Shown here in pieces: positions 36,438 to 45,714 of a stretch of DNA of 64,000 nucleotides. A program made the translations under genes and the position numbers. Origin of the DNA: Burkholderia metallica (GTDB taxonomy: Bacteria; Pseudomonadota; Gammaproteobacteria; Burkholderiales; Burkholderiaceae); contig NZ_CADFDB010000003.1 in assembly GCF_902832845.1 (NCBI RefSeq), positions 248,001-312,000 on the forward strand, in the 5' to 3' direction. Below the pieces are notes generated by a model. It had not been told where the DNA came from and ran no database searches. It saw only the letters and a program-made list of their open reading frames with translations. How positions within the stretch are numbered: the stretch's first letter is position 1; each line of letters starts with the position of its first letter.

Positions 36438-37733
36438 ATGAGTTTGATGACAAAGCTAGGTTTCAGGGCACTCGTGGCCTCGTGTCTGATTACGGCGGGC
36501 AGCGCCGCTAACGCTCAGGTCAACGTGCTGATCACCGGGGTCGGCTCGACCCAGTTCCCCATCGCCACCGCGAATTTCGCGAACGAGGCGAACCTGCCGC
36601 AGCAGGTCACGTCGATCGTCCGTGCCGACCTCGCCCGCAGCGGCAAATTCACCAACATCGACGCAGGCAGCACGCCCGTGCCGGAAACGGCATCGGTCGA
36701 TCTCGGTGCGTGGAAGGCCAAGGGCGCGAATGCGTTCGTCGCCGGCAGCGTGAACCGCGAGGCGAACGGCCAGTACAAGGTCAACTTCATCCTGTACGAC
36801 ACCGTGAAGCAGCAAAGCCTCGGCGGCCTGTCGCTGACGGCCACCGACACCACGCTGCGCACGGCCGGCCACAAGATCGCCGACTACATCTACCAGAAGC
36901 TGCTCGGCGTGCGCGGCGTGTTCGCCACGCGCCTGTCGTACGTGATTAAGACCGGCAACCGCTACCAGCTGCAGATTTCGGATTCGGACGGCCAGAACGC
37001 GCGCATCGCGCTGTCGAGCACGGAGCCGATCATCTCGCCGTCCTGGTCGCCGAGCGGCACGAAGGTCGCGTACGTGTCGTTCGAGCGCAAGAAGCCGATC
37101 GTCTACATCCACGACCTGCCGACCGGCCGCCGCTACATCGTCTCCGACCAGAAGGGCAACAACAGCGCACCGGCATGGTCGCCGGACAGCAACACGCTGG
37201 CCGTCGCGCTGTCGCTCACGGGCAATACGCAAATCTATACGGTCAACTCGACGGGCGGCGGCCTGCGCCGCCTCACGCAGAGCAGCTCGATCGACACCGA
37301 GCCGTTCTACTCGCCGGACGGTCGCTGGATCTACTTCACGAGCGATCGCGGCGGCGCGCCGCAGATCTACCGGATGCCCGCACAGGGTGAAAGCGCCGGT
37401 GCCGCGCAGCGCGTGACCTTCACCGGCAGCTACAACACGAGTCCGCGTATCAGCCCGGACGGCAAGCTGCTCGCTTACATCTCCCGCACGGGCGGGGGCT
37501 TCAAGCTGTACGTTCAGGATCTGCAGACCGGCGCGGCGAACGCCATCACGAATACGAATCGCGACGAATCGCCGAGCTTCGCGGCAAACGGCCAGTACCT
37601 TCTGTACGCCACCCAGTCGGGTGGTCGCAATGTTCTGGCAGCAGTGCCCTCCGACGGCAGCGCGCCGCCGCAGATCCTGTCCGTCCAGGGCGGCTCCGTA
37701 CGTGAGCCGTCGTGGGGGCCCTTCATGCAATGA
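36438..37733 (+). CDS. tolB: TolB, periplasmic beta-propeller of the Tol-Pal system
   Basis: This 431-residue secreted protein has a signal peptide ending SAANA before QVNVLITG, an N-terminal TolB domain (residues about 25-150), and a six-bladed beta-propeller with repeated [20 protein letters not shown]-type blades. TolB binds Pal and TolA. ATG 36438 is chosen because it begins the signal peptide; the frame stays open well upstream. It lies 110 bp after tolA and 17 bp before pal. Confidence 0.97.
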   Translation: MSLMTKLGFRALVASCLITAGSAANAQVNVLITGVGSTQFPIATANFANEANLPQQVTSIVRADLARSGKFTNIDAGSTPVPETASVDLGAWKAKGANAFVAGSVNREANGQYKVNFILYDTVKQQSLGGLSLTATDTTLRTAGHKIADYIYQKLLGVRGVFATRLSYVIKTGNRYQLQISDSDGQNARIALSSTEPIISPSWSPSGTKVAYVSFERKKPIVYIHDLPTGRRYIVSDQKGNNSAPAWSPDSNTLAVALSLTGNTQIYTVNSTGGGLRRLTQSSSIDTEPFYSPDGRWIYFTSDRGGAPQIYRMPAQGESAGAAQRVTFTGSYNTSPRISPDGKLLAYISRTGGGFKLYVQDLQTGAANAITNTNRDESPSFAANGQYLLYATQSGGRNVLAAVPSDGSAPPQILSVQGGSVREPSWGPFMQ

Positions 37734-37750
37734 CCACAAGGAGAGTAACC

Positions 37751-38263
37751 ATGATGTCGAATAAAGCTCGTCTGGCCCTGGCCGTGATGATGATCAGCGC
37801 GCTCGCAGCGTGCAAGTCGGGCGTGAAGCTCGACGACAAGGCAAACAACGCGGGCGCGGTCAGCACGCAGCCGAGCGCCGACAACGTCGCGCAAGTGAAC
37901 GTCGATCCGCTGAACGACCCGAACAGCCCGCTCGCGAAGCGCAGCATCTACTTCGACTTCGACAGCTATTCGGTGAAGGACGAGTACCAGCCGCTGATGC
38001 AGCAGCACGCTCAGTACCTGAAGAGCCACCCGCAGCGCCACGTGCTGATCCAGGGCAACACCGACGAACGCGGCACGAGCGAGTACAACCTCGCGCTGGG
38101 CCAGAAGCGTGCGGAAGCCGTGCGTCGTGCGATGGCACTGCTCGGCGTGAACGACTCGCAGATGGAAGCCGTGAGCCTCGGCAAGGAAAAGCCGCAGGCA
38201 ACGGGTCACGACGAAGCATCGTGGGCGCAGAACCGTCGCGCCGACCTCGTCTACCAACAGTAA
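37751..38263 (+). CDS. pal: Pal, peptidoglycan-associated outer-membrane lipoprotein
   Basis: This 170-residue lipoprotein has signal peptide with lipobox ALAAC; Cys21 is the lipidated residue. Residues about 65-170 form an OmpA-like peptidoglycan-binding domain with IYFDFDSYSVKDEY and GNTDERGTSEYNLALGQKRA, containing the diaminopimelate-binding Asp/Arg pair. An AAGGAGAG site precedes the start. It anchors the outer membrane to the wall and interacts with TolB. Confidence 0.97.
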   Translation: MMSNKARLALAVMMISALAACKSGVKLDDKANNAGAVSTQPSADNVAQVNVDPLNDPNSPLAKRSIYFDFDSYSVKDEYQPLMQQHAQYLKSHPQRHVLIQGNTDERGTSEYNLALGQKRAEAVRRAMALLGVNDSQMEAVSLGKEKPQATGHDEASWAQNRRADLVYQQ

Positions 38264-38282
38264 GTAACGGAAGAATCGCCGT

Positions 38283-39032
38283 ATGACGCACCGTGTAACC
38301 TGGCTGCGCGTTGCCGCAGCATTCTGCGTCGCCGGCGCGGCGTGGTCGGCCGCGCCGGCGCACGCCGGCGTGTTCGACGACAACGAAGCGCGCCGCGCCG
38401 TGCTCGATCTGCGCAGTAAAACCGACAACCTGGCGAGCCAGTTGTCCGCCGCCCAGCGTACGATCCTCGATCAATCCGGCCGTATCGACCAGCTGAACCA
38501 GCAGGTCGCGACGCTGCGCGGCGAGAACGAGGACCTGACGAACCGGCTGACGACGCTCGAACGGCAGCAGAAGGAGTACTACCAGGATCTCGACACGCGA
38601 CTCAAGAAGTTCGAGCCGCAGCAGGCGACGATCGATGGTGTCGAAGGCACCGTGCAGCCGGGTGAAACGGATGCGCTCAACGCGGCGCAACAGCAGTTCC
38701 GCAACGGCAACTTCAAGGCAGCCGCGGCTTCGTTCCGCGCGTTCATCTCGAAGTATCCGCAGAGCCCTTACCAGCCGACCGCGCAGTACTGGTACGGCAA
38801 TGCGCAATACGCGCTGCGCGATTACCGCGGTTCGACGGCAACGTGGCAAGGGATCGTCAGCAAGTTCCCGCAGCATCCGCGCGCAGCCGACGCACTCGTG
38901 GCAATCGGCACGAACCAGCTCGAGCAAGGCCAGAAGGCGGCCGCGAAGAAGACGTTCGAGCAGGTCGTTTCGCAGTACGCCGGGTCGAACGCGGCGCAGA
39001 CGGCGCAGGGCAAGCTTGAAACGATCAAATAA
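38283..39032 (+). CDS. cpoB: CpoB (YbgF), Tol-Pal cell division coordinator
   Basis: This 249-residue periplasmic protein has a signal peptide ending APAHA, a coiled-coil (residues about 35-110, IDQLNQQVATLRGENEDLT), and a C-terminal TPR domain with YQPTAQYWYGNAQYALRDY-type repeats. CpoB links outer-membrane constriction to PBP1B-driven peptidoglycan synthesis. It is the last gene of the ybgC-tolQRAB-pal-cpoB operon, 19 bp after pal. Confidence 0.95.
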   Translation: MTHRVTWLRVAAAFCVAGAAWSAAPAHAGVFDDNEARRAVLDLRSKTDNLASQLSAAQRTILDQSGRIDQLNQQVATLRGENEDLTNRLTTLERQQKEYYQDLDTRLKKFEPQQATIDGVEGTVQPGETDALNAAQQQFRNGNFKAAAASFRAFISKYPQSPYQPTAQYWYGNAQYALRDYRGSTATWQGIVSKFPQHPRAADALVAIGTNQLEQGQKAAAKKTFEQVVSQYAGSNAAQTAQGKLETIK

Positions 39033-39048
39033 TTATCGTGACGGGTTG

Positions 39049-39077
39049 TTGACAGCCTGATAACCCGTCGCTATAAT
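39049..39077 (+). promoter_or_regulatory. Consensus sigma-70 promoter of tRNA-Lys
   Basis: TTGACA (39049-39054), a 17-bp spacer and TATAAT (39072-39077) match the sigma-70 consensus perfectly. The -35 box lies in the loop of an 8-bp dyad (GACGGGTT / AACCCGTC) that may also act as a weak end of the tol-pal transcript. The tRNA begins 64 bp after the -10 box. Confidence 0.92.
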
Positions 39078-39140
39078 CTTTTGCTCTTTGGGTCGTTGCA
39101 AAAGTTGTTGAAGCAACGAGCCAACAGGTTTCAAGAACGT

Positions 39141-39217
39141 GGGGTGGTAACTCAGTTGGTTAGAGTATCTGACTTTTAATCAGAGAGTCGAGGGTTCGAG
39201 TCCCTCCCACCCTACCA
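39141..39217 (+). tRNA. tRNA-Lys (anticodon TTT)
   Basis: The cloverleaf is complete. The acceptor GGGGTGG pairs with CCACCCT (one G-U pair), the D-loop has AGTTGGTTAGA, the anticodon stem-loop is CTGACTTTTAATCAG with anticodon TTT, and the T-arm is GAGGG-TTCGAGT-CCCTC. The 3' ACCA is encoded. It is 77 nt long and has its own promoter and terminator. Confidence 0.97.
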
Positions 39218-39239
39218 ACTATCTTCGATAGTGCAATTA

Positions 39240-39264
39240 AAGCCTCCCAAGTGGAGGCTTTTTT
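39240..39264 (+). terminator. Intrinsic terminator of tRNA-Lys
   Basis: The stem AAGCCTCC/GGAGGCTT (8 bp, loop CAAGT) is followed by TTTT, 23 bp beyond the tRNA CCA end. Confidence 0.92.
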
Positions 39265-39417
39265 GCGTCTGTCGCATTGTCGAGCAACGCGCCCCTCTCT
39301 GCCGGCGACCGCTGCCCCGATGCAAACGCACCGCATGCCGATCGACGTCACACCCGACTGCGACGACACTCGCCGGCGCAGCCTGACCGCACCGGCAAGC
39401 ATCGATCGCGTCGTCCG

Positions 39418-41739
39418 TCACGGCTGTCGCACGCTGGCCTCCACGGCCTTCTCCAATGTCGCCGCCGCAACCGGCACCTGCGCCGCGGCAGCGCCCGGTG
39501 CGCGCAATCGCATGATCCCCTCGTCGCCGACTTCCACGAACAGATCGCCGTTCGGCGCGACGACCATCCCCGCCGGACGATTCAGCGACCCCGGCAATGC
39601 GCCCGGTCGATTGCCGCGTGATCCGAGTTGCCCGGCGATCACCGCCGCGTCGCCCTTCGCGTCGATCCGCAGCACGGTATGGTTTCCGCTGTCGCTCACG
39701 TACACGTTGCCGCTCGCATCGGCCGCGATCCGGTCGGGCATGCACCACGTCCAGTCGCAACTGATCAGGTTGTTCGTCAGCCGGTCTTCCTCGTCGCGCG
39801 ACTTCGCATTCGCCAGCGCGCCGTAGTACGCGTGCTCCGCAGCCGGCCACGGCCCGGGCAGGAAATGGATGCGGTGGGTGCCGGTCGCGGGGTCGATCTG
39901 CCAGATCACGTCGCGACTCAGTACGTAGAGCTGTCCTTGCGGGCCGATCGCCAGATCCTCGTAGCTGCCCGGCCGTCGCCCGCTTGCGACGAAGCGTTCG
40001 ACGTCTTCGCGCGAAATCTTGTATTGCTGCGCCTCGCGCGCCACCGTCGCGACCGTTCCCGTCGAGAAGTCGAGCCGGCGGATACTCGCGCCGTGGCCGG
40101 CCACGTAAGGGCTGTCGTCGAGTACGTACAGCCGGCCATCGCGATCGAAGCGCAGGTAACGCGGCCGCCAGAACGTTGCCTGCGCAAACGCGCCGTCGAC
40201 CCGCGTCTCGTCGCTGACCTTACCGCTCACCGTCTGCACGTCGCCGCGCGAATCGATACGCCGGATCAGCGCATTGCCGCTGTCGGCGACATAGAGGTTG
40301 CCCGCCGCGTCCAGCGCAAGCCCCGACGGATAGCGAAAGCGCGCGGTCAGGCGCGGCCCGTCGTTGCGCCCCTTGACGTCCGGCGCGCCGGCCCACAGCT
40401 CGCTCTTGCCGTCGGGCGCAATCCGGTAGATCGCATCGTCTAGCCGGTCGACGTAGTAGATCGTGCCGTCGGCGGCCACCGCGAAATCGTCGTCGACCGA
40501 CCCCGGCAACCGCACGCGCTTCGCGTCGGCGGTGCCGGTCACCAGCAGCGCATCGCCGCGGTTGCTCACACCGGCGTAGGCGAGCAGGCGGCCGTCCGGC
40601 GCCGCCTGCAGCACGACCTCGCCGCTGCCCGTCGTGACCAGCCAGCGGCCCGATCCGTCGATCGCCAGCGACGTCAGGTCGCGATCATCCGAGCGTCCGC
40701 GCTGCAACGCAGGCTGCGCGATGCGCACGGTCGCGCCCGGCTTGCCGTCGGCACCGATCGCCGAGATCGACCGCGCCGTGGCCGCGATCATCTGCCCCGC
40801 GCCATCGAACGCCAGCGCGATGTAATCGGGATCGTCGCGCGTATCGCTTGATTCGGGCTGCTTGTCATTTTCGCTCGCCGGCGCCATGCCGATGAACGGC
40901 ACGCTTGCGGCCAGTGCCGCGACCGGACCCGGCTCCGGCGGCATGCGAACCGGCACCGCCGACGACGCATCATCCCGCGCATCGGCGGTCTTGCACGAGG
41001 ACGACGGCGAGTAGCCGCTCGGCGTCACATGGCCGAACGCCTTGCCGTCGGTGATCCAGATCGCACCGTCCGGGCTCGCCGCGATCGCGCGGATCCCCGA
41101 TGGCGTGCAATCGCCGTCGGGCTGCTTCCACGTCGCCACCGATCCGTCGGCGCCGACGATGCGCAAATGCCCCGAATACTGTTCGAGCGTCCAGAGCCGG
41201 CCCTGCCCGTCCAGCGCGATGACATCCGGGTGATCGAGCTGACCGACGCCGCGCGGGCCATCCGCGTCGCCCGACTGGCCCGGCACGCCGGCGATCGTCG
41301 CGACGGTGCCGTCAGGCCGGATCGCGCGCACCAGCGAGTTGCCGGTGTCGGCCACATAGACGGTGCCGTCCGGCGCGTGCACGGCATCGCCGGGCTGGTC
41401 GAAGCGCGCGGCGCCAGACACGCCGTCCTGGTACGCGCGCACGCCGCTGCGACCGGCCAGCGTCGTCACATGGCCTTGCGTATCGATATGTCGCACGGTC
41501 GACGCGTACTTGTCCGCCACGAGCACGCCGCCGTCCCGGTCGGCATGCAGCCGCAGGCCGCCGGCAAAGCGGGCGCTCGTACCGGCACCGTCGAGATTGC
41601 CTTCCGAACCGGGTGTGCCAGCCACCCACTCGAGCGACGGCCCGCCTGCCTGCGGAAAGTTACCGCACGCGCTCAGCAGCACGGCCACGGCCGCGCAGGC
41701 TGCGATACGCACGCCGAACCCGTTTGCATTCCGGATCAT
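39418..41739 (-). CDS. NHL/SMP-30-type beta-propeller lipoprotein
   Basis: This 773-residue envelope protein has a lipoprotein signal with lipobox LLSAC (Cys25). The rest is many NHL-type blades, recognisable by recurring patterns such as DGTVYVADTGNSLVRAIRPD, GNLYVADSGNALIRRIDSRG and GNVYVSDSGNHTVLRIDAKG. Such propellers act as scaffolds or as lactonase-like enzymes; no catalytic set could be assigned. ATG 41739 has a GAGGAGA site; the frame remains open upstream into the preceding gene but the lipoprotein signal fixes the start. It is the second gene of a two-gene leftward operon with a YncE-type propeller protein (77-bp gap). Confidence 0.82.
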   Translation of the reverse strand: MIRNANGFGVRIAACAAVAVLLSACGNFPQAGGPSLEWVAGTPGSEGNLDGAGTSARFAGGLRLHADRDGGVLVADKYASTVRHIDTQGHVTTLAGRSGVRAYQDGVSGAARFDQPGDAVHAPDGTVYVADTGNSLVRAIRPDGTVATIAGVPGQSGDADGPRGVGQLDHPDVIALDGQGRLWTLEQYSGHLRIVGADGSVATWKQPDGDCTPSGIRAIAASPDGAIWITDGKAFGHVTPSGYSPSSSCKTADARDDASSAVPVRMPPEPGPVAALAASVPFIGMAPASENDKQPESSDTRDDPDYIALAFDGAGQMIAATARSISAIGADGKPGATVRIAQPALQRGRSDDRDLTSLAIDGSGRWLVTTGSGEVVLQAAPDGRLLAYAGVSNRGDALLVTGTADAKRVRLPGSVDDDFAVAADGTIYYVDRLDDAIYRIAPDGKSELWAGAPDVKGRNDGPRLTARFRYPSGLALDAAGNLYVADSGNALIRRIDSRGDVQTVSGKVSDETRVDGAFAQATFWRPRYLRFDRDGRLYVLDDSPYVAGHGASIRRLDFSTGTVATVAREAQQYKISREDVERFVASGRRPGSYEDLAIGPQGQLYVLSRDVIWQIDPATGTHRIHFLPGPWPAAEHAYYGALANAKSRDEEDRLTNNLISCDWTWCMPDRIAADASGNVYVSDSGNHTVLRIDAKGDAAVIAGQLGSRGNRPGALPGSLNRPAGMVVAPNGDLFVEVGDEGIMRLRAPGAAAAQVPVAAATLEKAVEASVRQP

Positions 41740-41816
41740 CTTTGTCTCCTCGCCATTCCATGTGCGCCGGTTGCCGGCATGCGCATTGCGCGGGCAAGCC
41801 GGCCGACTCCCGTCAT

Positions 41817-42947
41817 TCATTGCGCCGCGGCCTGCTCGGCCGGCCGGCAAAACAGCTCGCCACTGGCGGCCACATAGTCGGTGAGCCGCCCCGGGTCGCG
41901 TATATCGAACAGCGACACGCTGCCGGCCTGGCTCGCATTGAGCACCGCGAGCCGGCTGCCGTCCGGATTGAACGCCAGCGCAAGCGGCCATTCGCCGGTG
42001 CGATAGGCGGCACGCAGCAGGCCCGTCGTGCGATCGACGACCAGCACCGTGTTCTCCTGCGGCAAGCTGAACGCGATCAGATGACCGTCCGGACTGAACG
42101 CGAAGCGGTAGCTCGTCAGCGCACGGCAATACTGCGCGGCCTGGCGCGGCTTCAGCGTGTTCGCATCGTAGATCGCGATGCCGTCGCGAAACAGCGCAAC
42201 CAGTTCGCCGGAGCCCGGTTCGACCGCCACGTCGAACGCGTCGGCATCGGCAATCGTGCCGACCTGCGCGCGCGTCTGCGTATCGAATGCGTCGATGCCG
42301 CCCGCCACGCCGTTCGTGACGAACAGGCGCCGCCCGTCCGCCGACAGCGCAAGCGCAGCCGGGCGGCCGAACGGTTGGTTGCCGGCGCTGCCGCCGTTCA
42401 GCGCAATCGGCTTGCCGACCGTGCGGAACGTCGCGAGATCGATGACGGATACCGAGTTGGCCACCACGTTCAGCACGTAGGCGCGCGCGCCGTCCGGCGA
42501 CACCGCGACAGCCTGCGGAAAGCGCTGCACCTTCGCGACGCTGTCGATCTGCCCGCTGTCGAGGTCGAGCTTCGCCAGCGAATCGGGACGCATCGAGCTG
42601 ACATACGCATGACGCTCGTCGGCCGCGATCGCAATACCCGTCGCTCCCATCCCGCGGCAGAAGTTGTCGGGACAGCCATCCTTCGCAACCTTCGCCGGTC
42701 GCTCGCCAAGGTCACGCATGCGCTGCCCGGCCGCAACGTCGATCACCGCGACGGTGTTGTCGCCGTTGCTGGCGACATACAGCCGCTTGCCGTCCGGCCC
42801 GAACGCGATGCCGGCCGGCTCGTTCCCGACCGCAATGACGCCCGGCGCAGCGGGTGCCGTCTGCGCGCACGCGCCGGCCGCCAGCATCGAAAGCACCATG
42901 GCAAGCACGGCCCGATGCAGCACCCGCGGTTTGAAATCGACTCTCAC
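41817..42947 (-). CDS. Secreted YncE-type beta-propeller protein
   Basis: This 376-residue protein has an N-terminal signal peptide (VLAMVLSMLAAGACA, cleaved near AQTAPA) and YVTN-type blades such as GKRLYVASNGDNTVAVIDVA and RAYVLNVVANSVSVIDLATF. This is the YncE family, a seven-bladed propeller of unknown ligand. The GTG start at 42947 has a good GGGAGA site seven bases upstream. Four scattered cysteines (CPDNFC, QYC, LFC) could form disulphides in the periplasm. It is co-transcribed with the NHL lipoprotein downstream, so the two probably act together. Confidence 0.82.
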   Translation of the reverse strand: MRVDFKPRVLHRAVLAMVLSMLAAGACAQTAPAAPGVIAVGNEPAGIAFGPDGKRLYVASNGDNTVAVIDVAAGQRMRDLGERPAKVAKDGCPDNFCRGMGATGIAIAADERHAYVSSMRPDSLAKLDLDSGQIDSVAKVQRFPQAVAVSPDGARAYVLNVVANSVSVIDLATFRTVGKPIALNGGSAGNQPFGRPAALALSADGRRLFVTNGVAGGIDAFDTQTRAQVGTIADADAFDVAVEPGSGELVALFRDGIAIYDANTLKPRQAAQYCRALTSYRFAFSPDGHLIAFSLPQENTVLVVDRTTGLLRAAYRTGEWPLALAFNPDGSRLAVLNASQAGSVSLFDIRDPGRLTDYVAASGELFCRPAEQAAAQ

Positions 42948-43023
42948 GCTCTTTCTCCCGGAAGAGGGTCACACGGCATCGAACGATGCGTCCGCGCACG
43001 CTCGCGTCCCGCAGCACGCCACC

Positions 43024-43466
43024 CTATCCCGCGTACGGATTGTCGTCGAGCGGCTCGGAGGGAATTGCACGAACACGTCGCGCCGAAACGCGTCGTTCTT
43101 TGCGTCGTAATTGCCGGTGCTCACGCCGATCTCGACGAAGTCGACCGGGCGGGCGCCCAGCGCGGCAATCTCCGCGCACGTATAGGCCGGCAGGCCGTCG
43201 TGCGCGATGATCCATTGCGCGAGTGACGCGGGCCGCACGGTCTGCTTCGACAGCGCCGATACGACGCGCTTCAGACCGTCGACGGCCTGTGCGCCCTCCG
43301 CCGCCGCGCCGGTCGTCCGTCTCCCGCACGAGCACGGCGTTCGCCGCCCTCGTACGCGCTGCGCGCAGGTGCGCCGCGTGGTTTCCGCGCAGTCAGGCAT
43401 CCGGAATATCACCCTCGTCATGCGCACCGGCGCGGATGAAACGAATGGGCGAGAAACCCGCCGCAC
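43024..43466 (-). pseudogene. Frameshifted remnant of an unrecognised gene
   Basis: The minus strand reads convincing protein (SALSKQTVRPASLAQWII, then HDGLPAYTCAEIAALGARPV) up to about 43065. A second convincing stretch ending EPLDDNPYAG-stop follows in another frame, so a one-base shift near AATTCCCTCC would join them. No intact start is visible. I do not recognise the family. The surrounding 590 bp (42948-43541) holds no other supported gene. Confidence 0.35.
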
Positions 43467-43541
43467 TGCAACGATTGCAGGTCGCCCGCGCGTCGTCGTC
43501 GCGAAACGGGCAGCGCTGCAACGCGCCCGCTTCGCGTGGCG

Positions 43542-43985
43542 TCACTCCTGGACGGACGGCGCCGAATCGGCGTCGGTATAGCGCGGCTTCGCGTTCTGCA
43601 GGTCACGCGTATTCTTCTGCACGGCGACCGCACCGAATAGCGCGAGCACGAACGACATCGCGTAGAAGCCCTTCTCGCTCAATTGCAGCGTCGCGTTGAA
43701 GAGACCGACGACCAGCAGCGCGATCGACAGCAGCAGCGCGATCCAGCTGAGGCCGTAGTAGATGCCGGTGACGGGAATGCCTTCCGCGCGGTCGCGAACG
43801 CTCTTCTGCAGCGAGATCGCCGCATAGAGGCCGAACGCCAGCACGGTGAAGTAGTAGCCCTTCTCGTTGAGCTGCATGCCGGCGTTCCAGAGCCCGATCA
43901 GGAATGCCGCGAAACCGGCGAGCAGTGCGGCCCACGACGCGGCCACGAACGCGAACGACGGTTGCTGGATGGTGGTCTGGTTCAT
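43542..43985 (-). CDS. YiaA/YiaB two-helix-domain inner-membrane protein
   Basis: This 147-residue membrane protein is built from two repeats of the YiaA/B two-helix domain. Repeat one (FVAASWAALLAGFAAFLIGL, then NAGMQLNEKGYYFTVLAFGL) and repeat two (YYGLSWIALLLSIALLVVGL, then NATLQLSEKGFYAMSFVLAL) are clearly homologous, each with the LNEKGYY or LSEKGFY motif. Four membrane helices are predicted. ATG 43985 has a GAGAGGG site. Function unknown; E. coli members are uncharacterised inner-membrane proteins. Confidence 0.9.
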   Translation of the reverse strand: MNQTTIQQPSFAFVAASWAALLAGFAAFLIGLWNAGMQLNEKGYYFTVLAFGLYAAISLQKSVRDRAEGIPVTGIYYGLSWIALLLSIALLVVGLFNATLQLSEKGFYAMSFVLALFGAVAVQKNTRDLQNAKPRYTDADSAPSVQE

Positions 43986-44087
43986 TGCTTTGCCCTCTCT
44001 TTCTTCTTGTTCGAAATCATTTTCGTTGAACTGCGTGTCGCGCATGGTAGCAGCTTTGGTACGCGGCAAGACCGCTTGCTTGCAGTC

Positions 44088-45035
44088 TTACGGTTCGCGC
44101 TGCGCCCGTCGCCAGCGGCCCGGCGTCGTGCCGAGCACCGCGCGAAACGCCTTGCCGAACGCGGCCTCGGACTGGTAGCCGACCGCCTGCCCGATCTCCG
44201 CCTGCCCGCGCTGCGTGTCCTGCAGCAGCGCGCACGCATGCATCATCCGGATCTGCGCGACGAACGCGCCGACACTCATCCCGGCCCGCTCGCGGAAATG
44301 CCGCGCGTACGTCGCACGCGACATCGCGGCTGCGTCGCCGAGCGACTCGACCGTCCACGGTTTCTCGGGCGCCTGCAGCACGGCCTGGACCGACGGGCCG
44401 AGCCGCGCGTCGGCTGCCAGCGCGAGCCAGCCGGACGGCACGCGCGCGCCGCGGCCGTATGCGCGCAACGCATACGCGAGCAGCGCCTGGCCGAGCGCAT
44501 TCACGATCGCACCCGCGCCCGGCTGCGCGTTCGACGCCTCGGCGCGCAGCACGCTCGTCAGTAGTTGCAGCGGCGCGAACCCCGATGCCTCGCGCAACCC
44601 GACATGCAGCACGTGCGGCAGCGTGCGCATCAGCAGCTCGCCCGCGCCGCGCGCATAGACGAACCGCCCGCACAGCAGGTCCACGCTCGCGCCGTCCGGT
44701 TCGGCCGGATCGAGATTCGACATGACCGGCAGCACCGCGCCGCCGCCCGCGCCCCGTTCGCGCAGCGCCGCGGCCGGTCGCGACCGGCCGGCGCCCGCGT
44801 CGAGCAGGTCGTGCGCGCCACCGGCGGGCAGCAGCACGAAATCGCCGTCGGCGAGCTGCAGCGTGCGCCCGTCCGCGGTACGCAACCGGCACGTTCCGGC
44901 CAGCACGAGATGAAACACCGCTTCGCCGGGCGGCAGCGGGTCGTGCGGCATCGCGAACGGCCCGTCGAGCAGGCAGCGCACGTCGAGCTCGACATGGCTG
45001 CGGCCCAGCGACAGCAGTTGACTCAGAGCATCCAT
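44088..45035 (-). CDS. AraC-family regulator with cupin domain
   Basis: This 315-residue regulator has an N-terminal cupin-type sensor (GEAVFHLVLAGTCRLRTADG and LADGDFVLLPAGGAHDLLD) and a C-terminal AraC DNA-binding domain. The latter holds WTVESLGDAAAMSRATYARH as the first HTH and IGQAVGYQSEAAFGKAFRAV as the signature second HTH. It is divergent from the AhpD-like gene (129 bp between starts) and is its probable regulator. This cupin/AraC class often responds to small redox-active or electrophilic compounds, but no inducer can be named. Confidence 0.92.
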   Translation of the reverse strand: MDALSQLLSLGRSHVELDVRCLLDGPFAMPHDPLPPGEAVFHLVLAGTCRLRTADGRTLQLADGDFVLLPAGGAHDLLDAGAGRSRPAAALRERGAGGGAVLPVMSNLDPAEPDGASVDLLCGRFVYARGAGELLMRTLPHVLHVGLREASGFAPLQLLTSVLRAEASNAQPGAGAIVNALGQALLAYALRAYGRGARVPSGWLALAADARLGPSVQAVLQAPEKPWTVESLGDAAAMSRATYARHFRERAGMSVGAFVAQIRMMHACALLQDTQRGQAEIGQAVGYQSEAAFGKAFRAVLGTTPGRWRRAQREP

Positions 45036-45164
45036 GAGACGATCGCGCTAAAAATTGACACTGTAGCGTATCGAAACCCTCAGCGCGAACGATCAGAATG
45101 GTCCTGCATCGCCCGATAGCGCGGCGCCCGCCGCTCTCGTCACCTCTTCTCGAAAGGATGCATC

Positions 45165-45494
45165 ATGCTGAACTGGAACGAATACCGGAAGGAACTCACG
45201 ACGCGCATCGGCGACATCGCCAAGCTGTCGCCCGATACGCTGGCCGGCTACAAGGCGCTGTCCGGCGCCGGCGCCAAGACGGGCCATCTCGACGCGAAGA
45301 CGCGCGAGCTGATCGCGCTCGCGGTCGCCGTCACGACGCGCTGCGACGGCTGTATCGCCGTGCACACCGCGGAAGCGGCCAAGCATGGCGCAACCAAGGA
45401 GGAAGTGGCGGAAGCGCTCGGCGTCGCGATTGCGCTGAACGCGGGCGCGGCGCTCGTCTATTCGGCGCGCGTGATGGACGCGCTCGGCGAGTGA
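45165..45494 (+). CDS. AhpD-like carboxymuconolactone decarboxylase-family protein
   Basis: This 109-residue all-helical protein has the AhpD-type redox motif CDGCIAVH (Cys60, Cys63, His67). Members with this CxxC-x3-H pattern reduce peroxides or electrophiles with a thiol partner; true muconolactone decarboxylases lack the CxxC. The start is preceded by GAAAGGA. It is divergent from a cupin AraC regulator that probably controls it, and is followed by a long perfect hairpin at 45555-45598. Confidence 0.9.
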   Translation: MLNWNEYRKELTTRIGDIAKLSPDTLAGYKALSGAGAKTGHLDAKTRELIALAVAVTTRCDGCIAVHTAEAAKHGATKEEVAEALGVAIALNAGAALVYSARVMDALGE

Positions 45495-45554
45495 GCCTGG
45501 ACGGCCGCGGCGCTGCCGTCAGGTGGCGGCGCCCGGCCGCATGGAACGCATGAC

Positions 45555-45598
45555 CGCTGGTCCGCCCGTGTCGCATCGCGCCTCCGGGCGGACCAGCG
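45555..45598. repeat. Long perfect inverted repeat after the AhpD-like gene
   Basis: The arms CGCTGGTCCGCCCG and CGGGCGGACCAGCG (14 bp, perfect) are separated by 16 nt. There is no T-run, so it could be a factor-assisted terminator or an RNA-stabilising hairpin between the AhpD-like gene and the yafJ-type gene. Confidence 0.6.
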
Positions 45599-45714
45599 AT
45601 GTATGACGATAGGTCGGCGTCCCTGGCCGAATGGCCAGCCGGGCCCGCCCCGGCGCGAATGCGCGACGAAGTCGGCTACCATGCTCCGAACGATCCATCG
45701 TGAAGGAGCGCTCC

